Positions 54,776 to 64,000 of a stretch of DNA of 64,000 nucleotides are shown here, one piece after another. The stretch is from Girardinichthys multiradiatus. Taxonomy: Eukaryota > Chordata > Actinopteri > Cyprinodontiformes > Goodeidae. The number at the start of each line of letters is the position of its first letter. The first letter of the stretch is position 1. The DNA lies in the NCBI RefSeq assembly GCF_021462225.1, contig NC_061804.1, positions 5,068,740-5,132,739 on the forward strand. Reading direction: 5' to 3'. The notes beneath the pieces were generated by a model. It saw only the letters and a list, made by a program, of their open reading frames with translations, was not told where the DNA came from and did no database searches. The translations under genes and the position numbers were made by a program.

Positions 54776-56469
54776 TAATAAGAATTATAGACCCTATGAG
54801 CCGTTTCCCTTCTCCTCATTGGTGGGGGCTTTAAATTTTTATCTATGGCAGTTCATCTACCAATCTTCCAATCCATCGTCCCATGATTCTGGAACAAGAC
54901 ACTTAGATATTCCTCTGATCGAGGCAGCGTCACACCCCTGACCTAGAGGGAGAAGTTCAATTCATTCAGTACAGAAACTCAGACTTGGAGGAACTGACTC
55001 TTGCCTCAGCTGTCAATCCATCTAGTGGCGCAAAAGCCAAATTAACGCGAGCCAAACGAAGCACAAACAACTGTATTCATCTGTAATGAGTGAAAATCAC
55101 TCCCATTGTCTTCTATTTTGTCTCCATCGGCTCCTGAGAAACACGATCCATGTCTCTTTATAGCTGGAATGACCTGCAGGTGCAGGCCAGGTAACATATA
55201 ATGGGATTCTCAGCCTTTCTGCTGGTAAAGAGCTGACTCGTGTTGAAAACAACAATGAGCGGCTCAGCTATAACTTTGTCGTAAAACAAAGGTAATGAGA
55301 TAAAAAAAAACATTAAAATGCTCCTAAGACTCGAGGAAAAGGGCAGAGTAATGTGAGGGTTCTCCGTCCATTAGTTACTGCTCATGTAAAACTATTTAAC
55401 AGAGCTTCCTGCATCTGTTACAGCTCACTGTGGCACTAAGAGTTGTGGCTTTGTGATTAAAACTGGAATGTTTCTACATTCCTGATGGCCTCCTGTGGAA
55501 ATGCAGTTTTCCTCATCTCGGAGTCTTTATCATCGTAGCGTGACTGCAGGAAGTCTCCGCCCGGGACGCTGGAATCCACCGGATGAATCTGGACACGCCG
55601 TTCTGACCGCTGCGTCCTCTTCAGGAAAATCCCCGTGTGATAAATGGGCTCTTCCTCAAGGGGGCAGCGTTGTTGCCCGTCAGCTCTCAGCGTCTTAACT
55701 CTCCCGTCTGAACAACAATGTGTCTGATCACTTGTTTCTTTATCAGGTTTATCTTCTTGTGCTTGCTTCAAGTGATTTGTAAAAGACTGCAGAGGCCTGA
55801 TATGGTTTTGCTCATCAATACCAGTGACTAAACAACTATTACGGCAGCTGCTGAGTTTTTTGGCTGCAGAAATGTGATCTTTATCTGATGAAACATTCCC
55901 AGTGTGGACATTAAATTAGTTAGGATCCAGTGCTACCTGCTGGGCCTACTGAGGCAGACAACATTTTACTCACTGGAAGTTTATAATATGCTGAATTTTC
56001 GCCAAGGCAGACTGGATGTAAAGAGCTTTGCGCCTTGAGTTTTGGTAAGATTGACCAACTTGAAGCAGTACAAAAACATCTGCAAGGTGTGGTGTAAATT
56101 TGTGTTCAGTCCACCTTAGTCAAAACTTTGTAGAACCACTGCTCAGTGCAGCTACAGCTGCAGGTCTGTTAAGGTACGTCTGAGCCAGCTTCGCACATCT
56201 AGACTGAAACCTTTGTAGTAAAAAGTTATAAACACGTTTCAGTGGAAGGAGGCCTGGAGCACATTCAGGATTCACTGAAAAGATTATCTTACAGATGGTT
56301 CAGGAAAGCCTTAGAGCTTAAATACAGAAGGTAGATGGGAAGCTGAAAGATGGATGACTAAGAAGACTGGTGGTTTGACAGATGGATAGAGTTAAACCCC
56401 ATAATCCAAAACCATTTTATTTACAAGGGACTTTTTGTTTAAGGTTTTGGTAGCACTAGTGGTTTTTAT
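54776..56469. other. no gene recognised; one GC-rich open stretch
   Basis: Minus-strand codons at 55457-55771 stay open through GC-richer sequence, with TTGTTGTTCAG as a possible acceptor, but no donor or homology was recognised. The rest is ordinary. Confidence 0.35.
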
Positions 56470-56612
56470 TCATCTGGACAGGAAGAAGGGCAGAGAGAGA
56501 AGGGGAAGACATGCAGCAAATGGCCCGATCCGGGATTCAAACTGGGGACAAATGCGTTTAGGGTTACAGCCTCTGGATATGGTGCACCTGCTCTAACACA
56601 GAGCCATGGGGC
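56470..56612 (-). mobile_element. tRNA-derived SINE fragment
   Basis: On the minus strand TTAGAGCAGGTGCACCATAT, CAGTTTGAATCCCGG and GGGCCATTTGCTGCATG, then CTTCCCCTTCTCTCTCTGCC. Same family as 21651-21755 and 54548-54622. Confidence 0.7.
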
Positions 56613-58139
56613 ACCCCATAAAGCACATTTAAAAAACACTTTGTTCAACCAAACTGCTGTACTGTACTTAAACACAGCAAACCACGACACAAAGACCCCA
56701 TTTAACACTGCAGGAAATGTGGCCTAAATCAGAGTTTTTTGGGGTCAAGAGACCAGATCAGACTTTCTAGAACAATTGTAAACACTCTGGCGAATATCTG
56801 ATTTTTTCAAGTCACTTGAGCCACTTCTATATGTGGTCCTGAATCCGACTCAAATCTGATCTTTTGGAATGTGACTACAGTGGGAAAAACCAATGTGGAT
56901 TTGGTGTGATTTTGACCTCACTTTCCACTGATATTTGTCACAACTTTACATCGGTGGGAAGTGAAAGCAGTTAGCAAGATGGATGAGCTGCAACGGTACT
57001 GGACAGTAGACGGACAGCAAGATGTTAAAACTCATTAGTATATGGACTGACACCTTTTTTCAAGCCAAGCTGGGATTTGGAACGTTCCCGCATCCAAACA
57101 GACCTCTCTGATAAATTGACAGCAAAAGCTCAGCAAAATGCCAGAATGCCAGAGTTCTCTTTATGCTTTATTCGTGCGTTTCCTCCTCAGCACCGCCTGA
57201 CACATTAAATCAGACAGGCACTTTACATCTGAATTGAATTGAACAATGACATCAAGCTATACTCCTTCGTTCCTAAAACTTAACTCGACTTCCAGCTCCT
57301 CTGCCAGTATCTGACCCTCTCCTGAGGCCCATAAACTTCTAATGAAAACAATGAGAGATACCTCAGAAACAAGATCAAATTAGACTGCTGTGTTCCCGGT
57401 GATTCATAATCCACTCCTGAGGTGTTAATGGCCCATTGTATTTAAGCTGCCAATGTTTAAAATACAGTTTCTGCAGCTGCTCTGAATCTGCTGCAGTTTT
57501 GTACATTTTAGGTGATTTAGGAGGGCTGGTAATGGGAGACAGAGTGGAGGGGCTCCGAGTTTGGCAAGCAGCCCAGAATGGGCCTTTGCTTTGGGGATTT
57601 GTAGCACTTTCAGGTGACCTGGATATACAGTTCAAGGATAACTCCTTCAGTCTCAATCTCCCTTTTAATATTTCTTTGACTGCTTTTATTTCCTTTGATT
57701 TTCAATCTCTCTGTTGATGTCTTTAGTTTTTCCTCAGAGTTCATCTTTCCACTTTGTCTCAGTGCTTCTTGGTGTTGCTAAGAAGTCCGTGTAACGTGAT
57801 GCCAAAGATAGTGCTGACTTTTTAACAAAAACTAAGCTGTTGAGGCCACGGTTCTCTTAAAACCAGGAAGTGAGGACCATATATGGATGATGACCCGCAT
57901 GTTGGATCTGCAGTGTCTGATAGATTACAGTTATTCTTAGAGTACTAACCATTTTCTTGATGAACAAAATAGATTCATAATAGGAACATGCTGGTTGGAT
58001 GTGTGGACACTTACTAGAGACACAGAAAAAGGACGTAGTGAGCACTTTTCCAACAAAGATCATTTACGCAGGACAAATAGGCAAGCTTTGTAGCAGTTTC
58101 CTCACCACCAAAAACAATCTCTATGTTGGGAACACTTTC
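56613..58139. other. no gene recognised
   Basis: A stretch at 57330-57620 is non-repetitive and slightly GC-richer but has no clear exon. Confidence 0.4.
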
Positions 58140-58815
58140 TGCCAAAGAATTATGAAATGTTTGAAACAGCTAAGCAGATGGTCAACAGCCACACGCTTGA
58201 CGCCATCTGAACTGAGTAAGTTGATTCTGGTCTCATCAGACCACACACTGTGAAAACTGACAACCAGCTTAGGTGAAACACACTTATTTTATCTCTTAAA
58301 CTCCACTTGTTATAACGTGTTTCTTTTTATACATAATGTAAGTTTATGTGTTTCCAATGTTTGATTTAAAGTTCGACTTTTTCCTGACTGTTTTTGCAAA
58401 TTGAAAGTTGACTTTACCAATAGTTTTAAGGGATCTTTGTAACTTGTTTCTAAAATCTTTTACAGTGCAGGACGTGGTTCCAGTAATCCATGTCCCTAGC
58501 GCTCTTGTCTTCATCAAACTGTTTGCAGGCTTTCTTGTGCATCATCTTTAGAAGAGGCTTGGTTCTGGGACGACAGCCATGCAGACCAATTTGATGCAGC
58601 GTGCAGCATCTGGTCTGATCACCGACAGGCTGACCCCCAACCCCTGTTGGGCATAATTTGGACATTTTCACTTAGGGGTGTAGTTACTTTTGTTGCCAGC
58701 GGTTTAGACATTAATGGCTGTGTGTTGAGTTATTTTGAGGAGACAGCTAACCATCACTGTTATACAAGCTGCACAGTACTTTGTATTGTCACATGTTGAG
58801 TGTTATCCCATGTTT
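58140..58815 (-). mobile_element. broken Tc1/mariner relic
   Basis: Minus-strand codons at 58450-58671 read [12 protein letters not shown] and [19 protein letters not shown] then DMDYWNHVL. After about 185 AT-rich bases (58262-58445) the gene resumes with SDETRINLL- and SDGVKRV-like codons near 58200-58250. The 5' terminal region, GGGGTGTAGTTACTTTTGTT, is at 58676-58695. Confidence 0.8.
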
Positions 58816-59639
58816 TCCACATTTTATGGAGAAATCCCTGAGTGTTGCTTTCAATCTGCATGGATCACAGTGAACATAATGAGGCGCAGAGAGACTAATG
58901 AAAGTAGGGGAAGTGAAATTTCCAGATCACTGGAACAGTAAATACATTAATTGCCATCTTAATTGCCTCGGTAAGTTAGCACCCGAGCTTTGGGGCTAAA
59001 ATCCCTCTGACATTTGCCTTTAATGCCAGACTTAATATCAAGAAATCTGATGACGGATCAATTGCAAATGTGAGACGTTTAAAAAAGTTCAAAACTCTTG
59101 AAAAGACGTGAAAAAATACCTTCTAAATTAAACATATGGTAATATAACACAGAAAGATCAATATTTTTAATTTCTCTGTAAACAGCTTTTGTCTTTCCAG
59201 TGATCCAGCCTTGATTGTTGTTCATTAATCTTTTATTGTACCACCAAAACAGCTGCGTTTATGTGCTTTTTGTAGTACAACAAAAAATCTTTGGCCTCAT
59301 TTAAGGGAATGTGGAAAAACTGTTTTGTTCTCATGTGTGATTCAATAACAAAAACACAGCACATTAGTTATTTATAAAACCATATATTGACATGAAAATG
59401 GTCTCATCTTACAGCAAAGTATGGGAAACTTTGCTTTAACACTGAAAGACAATTGTTGGAGTATAAAATATGAGTTTTTGTTTTATTTTTTTGCTCCAGG
59501 TGAATTCTTACCCTCATTTTGCACCGCAGCAGAGCCATCATATCCTTTCCTGCTTCAATTTTGTACTCATAGACAAACCATTTTTGTATCTATCTACACA
59601 GTTAGTGTGCTATCAGTATATTTTTGTTTTATGTATTTT
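58816..59639. other. no gene; AT-rich
   Basis: Contains ATTA-rich motifs near 58940-58970 (ACATTAATTGCCATCTTAAT) that echo those at 38430-38455. No coding content. Confidence 0.35.
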
Positions 59640-60430
59640 CATAAATGATGGCAAATGTATGAATATTTTGTTTGTAGCCTTGGAAGTCATAAGAAAAATG
59701 TATCTCTGAGTGAAGGTTGTAAGGTCCTGGACCCTTCAGATAGAGGAAGTATGAGAGGTAAGACAGAGGTAAACGAAGGGCAAACTTGTAAACAAGAACA
59801 TACCAGTGTCTTATCCTGCGTATTGATAAAGAGGTCCATTGAACACATTGATATAATGAACAATAATGAAGGTGATGTAAAGCCAATAATGAATCTTAAA
59901 GCCCAGTGATAAAGTGTTAAGAACACATAGGTTGCAGCTACCAACAGTTTTTGGATTCATTCTTTTGGATATAATCCTGAAATAAAAACCTAGGTTTAAA
60001 TTCAATCTTTTGAGCAGCTGGTGAACATGTTGGGTAAAAGGGAGAGAATCACTAGTTAAAATAGACAAGTATCTGTAGGATGACAGAAAGTCTATCTGTG
60101 AACCTTTTAAAGTGGCGATTGGGGGCAGATTCTGTATATTAATCTTGGCCTCTAAAAAATTATGACTTTGGGTTTATCTATTCAATAAAAGTTTTAGATC
60201 ATAAGTATTTTGCTGAACTGTGTTAAAAACCAAATATAATTGGGTGAGTGCCTGGGATGTGGTGGGGGTTGCACAATACATCACAATATCATCAGCATAA
60301 AAGTAAACTTTGTATTGGAAACATTTTGGGAAATATTATTAATATAGGGAATAAAAAGAAGCGGTCCTAATATTGACCCTTGAGGCCAATATTGACCACT
60401 TTTGGGCAAGCTGTCACAAAATATGACATG
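59640..60430 (-). mobile_element. decayed LINE reverse-transcriptase fragment
   Basis: The minus strand reads PQGSILGPLLFIPYINN, a diagnostic RT motif, at about 60335-60385, then SDSLPFTQHVHQLLKRLN, LNLGFYFRIISK and RHWYVLVYKFALRLPLSYLS over several frames. The YADD box is lost to a frameshift. It is an older and different LINE from that at 48.6 kb. Confidence 0.82.
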
Positions 60431-60594
60431 ACCTCTGAAATAAAAAACCCCGGCCCACCTTTTTTTAATCAAAAAAGGCACAAAAATAAAACTCCACCCT
60501 GCCAATCCCAGATTATTAAACCTAGTTATCCAGTTATGCCAAAAACTATTTTCTCCCTTGTTGCTTTTTTGTCAGACTTAAATGTTTCAGATTG

Positions 60595-61060
60595 AACTAA
60601 TTTCAATATAAGACAAAGATAACTAGAGTTAACACCCTTTTTAAATCAAGAATTACCTGTGATTAACCATATTTTACTACCCACCCAAGTCTGGTTACTG
60701 CAAGACCTTTAGAATCAAGATATTGTTTAAATAGGACCTGATCTAACAACATGAAGTAGGCGAAAAGATCTCATAAAGCAACAAATATCCCGAACTACAA
60801 AATTCAGGAACAGATTCAGAACAAAGCCACTGACTTTCATCAGTCTAATACAGTTTCCAAACTAATTTCTAAGGGTCTGGGACTCCAGCAAACTACAATA
60901 ATCCTAAAGCCAATAATCCTAAAACCAGAAAACAAAGAGTTCATTGACGACTCCTCCAGGAGGTCAAAATATAACCCAGAACAACATCTAAAGCATCAGT
61001 TAAGGTCAGAGGTCATTTTCAATGACACAAAAGTGGAACATTTTGGATGGCGTGTGGCTT
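60595..61060 (+). mobile_element. decayed Tc1/mariner relic
   Basis: GGTTACTGCAAGACCTTTAG, CTAACAACATGAAGTAGGCG and GACTCCTCCAGGAGGTCA match parts of 12400-12700. Same family, all frames broken. Confidence 0.6.
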
Positions 61061-64000
61061 GATCATCAAACCAATTCTGTGTAACTAAGAAGCAAGAACA
61101 CATGAAATCTGCAAAGTTGTCACTCTGGGTGGTCTGAGTTTAACAAAATAACCTTTTGTTCAAAACAGAAAACATGTGAAAAGACGACAGATAAATAAAT
61201 AAGTAAAACATATGACAGAGGAGCATATTTAATGGTTATTTGGCAAAAGAAGTGGAACAGCTGGCTCAAGCACAGGTTTTAGGTTCATTATGGTTGTATG
61301 AAAGAAGGTTCAAACAATCATATGTACTTCAACTGTTTCAAGAAGCTTTTGTTTAGCGTAAAGTCTGTCACACATGGGCCTTAGGTCTTTAGAATCACGT
61401 CATTAGTGGAAAAAGGTTTTGTTTCTCTTCAGTTAGTAAATGTTTATCAGTCATGTCCTCATCTGAACAAGCTGAAACATTGACATTATTCTGGATATTG
61501 AGACGTGCAGCAAAACATAATAACATCTTGTAAAATTTAAGCCTACAGCGAAATTCATTCAGGACGGATTAGAAGGATGAACCTTTAAACTAATCTCTCA
61601 ATATATGACAAAGTATTAAATTTATTCCTCATGCTTCCAGTGTCACCGCTTGCACAACCACTCGCTGATATATTCAATTACAGTTTTTCTTTTAACTTCA
61701 GTATTCATTGGCTTAGCTAAAGAGAGCTGAGAAACGGGTTTAAGCCCTGGTCATCTATCTTTTCATGCTGCCAGCATTAAAGCTGGTGCTACAGGTTGTG
61801 GAAATGTCAGGCCTGAGATGTGAGGAACAAAATTTAGAGGAACTCATGAGATCTAAACATGTAAAAATAACCAGATCCTTTTGCTAGTCAGGGCAGTTAA
61901 TAGTTTGCAAGAGCGAAAAGCTTTTTTAAAGCAAAAATATGCTTTCTATGAAATAAGATGTGATATATTGCAATTAAATGTTAGTTTGTCAGAATTTGTT
62001 TGAGCACTACAGCATGCAGCTAAAACCTCCAAACATATTTTACACATCATGGGGGTATGAAATAATTAATAGCAATCATTTTAAAAAGCATTCTTCCACA
62101 TTACTCATGTTCAACTTTGTCTTTAGCTCATTTTTCTGGCGCAATCCTTAGGACTTTTCACTGGAACACCAGTTATTAATAGTAGAAATAATTCCCATTT
62201 ATTGAACATTTTATGCCTGACACCCATCTTTTTTTCATTTGCAAGTATCAGCTTAAATTCTAACACTGTAACAACCCTAACACTCGATAAACAGATTTCA
62301 TTGTTTACAATTCATGCCTATGACCTATGACCTAGATGTTCAGCAATAAAAATTCAGTCTTGTTTTTTTAATTTTCTGACAGACACAACTGTGATCTCAA
62401 TGTTAGTCATTATTAACAAATGGTAAACCCAAAACCAAAACAGTTCTGCATGTTTTCATTTACATCTCTGTTCAGATAGATTTATTTTCTTTTTAATTAC
62501 AAGCCCGGAGATAGTGGCAAGATTCCTGCCAGCAGCTCTAGGCAGTTCTGTATGGAATGCCAGTAATAGCGAAATTTCTTGTTATGTTGGGTTTTTGGCC
62601 CAGTGCAGGAAGGCAGCATGATGTCTATCCAGAAGTGGTAAAAGAAAGTTGTTTGACTAACAGGTGGCTTTCCCTGAGACGACGTGTTTGTCTCATCATT
62701 ATTTCACCATTGAGTGCTTCTATCATTGTTATAATATAAGGTCAATGACTCTGTTTTGTTGAAAATAACATGCGGTAAGATTATTTTTGGTGAGTGTCGG
62801 AGGGCGTTTCGAAGAAATTATTTTAATTTTCATTATTTTGACACATGTTCCAGATACACATGTTCCAGATACACATTTTCAAGATACAAACCTGTTGGAA
62901 GGGATTCAGTTTGTACACTGAGGTTTCACTGTATAAATATTTTGTTTTTTTCATGAAGAGTAGCCGTACCTCTAAGTTTTGAAGTGTGCACCAAACATTC
63001 TCTGTTTTAAAGGTCTATATAACTCTGCCATTTTTCATGTTTGTTTGTTAAAGATCCTGAAGTTGATGGGTCTCTGATCTAAACATAAAGGTTCTGCACA
63101 CTGGGTTAGTTTACCCTTTGCTAATTTGTATCCCCATTTCATATTTATCGTTAGCCTTATAGCACAATTGCCTATTTTATATGACCTAAAATATGACTTA
63201 GACAACTATGTAGCAACTATTAGCAAGTAACTATGAGCAGTCTCCTGCTGGCAGATATTTAATGAAGTAACAAAACCACATTTCCTTACAGTAAACTATG
63301 AACCCATTACAGAATAATTACTTTAAACTGTTGGTTGTCAAAGTGGAAATTAAATGAAATAGAAGCATTGGTCTGCACTAAACATCCTGAACCCTTTCTG
63401 TCAGATTCAATACGACTAAATCTGCAACGGTACAAAATGGTGGCTTTTTTTTTTCTACCAACAGTTTGGTCTATGAAAATCAAAACTGGAGAATTTCTTA
63501 CGCAAAACACCTTGAAACGTTTCCCCTCCAAACCTAGGAGATCAATGACTTCAACTTTCTTTTGCACCTTGTTATAGTTCCTTTCATAAACTCTGCCATT
63601 TCCCACCAATTTTGCATAAGCTTTGCATCCATGTATCACCTGAGACTTACGCCCGGGGCCAATTCTCAGAAGTTGCCTGACTTCAGAAAGGAGGCTTTGA
63701 CAGAAAGGTCAGGCCACCTTCAGCTATTGAAAATCATTTGCTGCTAAAGATCATGACATTAAAGTTATGAGCAGAGAGGCCATAGGAGAGCAACTCTGAG
63801 GAAGAGGAGAATAACCTGTGGTGGCTAAAATGGACGGATGAAGGGATGGGGACTGAAAACCCAAAAACAAGAAGGAGAGAGATTGACATCTGATAAGAGA
63901 GAAGGATGGATGGGCGTCGTCCAAAGAGTCAACAGAAAACACATCAATCAGTATCTGAATATGGAGGTGGTGTTACATACTGATCGATTACTCTGTTGCT
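61061..64000. other. no gene recognised
   Basis: AT-rich sequence with only short open frames. The block AACCACATTTCCTTACAGTA recurs near 26850 and 63280, hinting at an old shared repeat. Confidence 0.4.

Noticed and set aside
63307..63639. 110-codon minus-strand frame
   Set aside because: No recognisable domain, AT-rich context and overlapping frames on the other strand; most likely chance.

Overview
This window is nuclear DNA from a ray-finned fish, most likely a percomorph teleost. Three things point there: intron-split vertebrate coding sequence, a very high density of Tc1/mariner relics, and other teleost-type repeats (Harbinger, hAT, L2/Rex1- and RTE-like LINEs, tRNA-derived SINEs). 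There is no bacterial or viral gene organisation, no CRISPR array and no operon. The species cannot be named from the sequence.

The one host gene that can be read with confidence lies on the minus strand from 21359 down to 2694. Sixteen coding exons join with GT/AG boundaries and consistent phases. They give about 1071 residues of a DLC1-family RhoGAP (SAM, serine-rich linker with tensin- and LD-type motifs, RhoGAP, START, stop). The first coding exon(s), with the start codon and the promoter, lie upstream of 21359 and were not found. Central motifs and the RhoGAP C-terminal half look most like DLC1, while the C-terminal end resembles STARD13/STARD8, so the call is a divergent dlc1-like paralogue. 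Left of its stop codon there are two weak candidate exons of unknown genes (713-775 plus; 120-229 minus).

From 21.4 kb to 64 kb I see no further host exon I would stand behind. The region is a layered transposon graveyard. Highlights are: a Tc1 relic at 22857-24777 with long inverted termini and a replaced catalytic core; a retroelement-like unit at 27.3-28.5 kb with a 143-residue membrane-protein ORF; a hAT-type MITE with a perfect 8-bp target duplication; a nearly intact Tc1 element at 32336-34171 with a nonsense codon and a retro-insert with a 7-bp target duplication; a SINE with a 13-bp target duplication; and a nested 44.7-50.6 kb cluster holding two inverted Harbinger copies and two inverted LINE copies.

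The most unexpected signals are: an exact 126-bp duplication exactly 5000 bp apart, one copy lying inside the Tc1 element; a degenerate 21-22-bp minisatellite in a dlc1-like intron; two perfect 17-bp hairpins, each near a copy of the same unidentified repeat; and the single-pass membrane ORF at 27.4 kb, which is followed in the same frame by about 140 more open codons.
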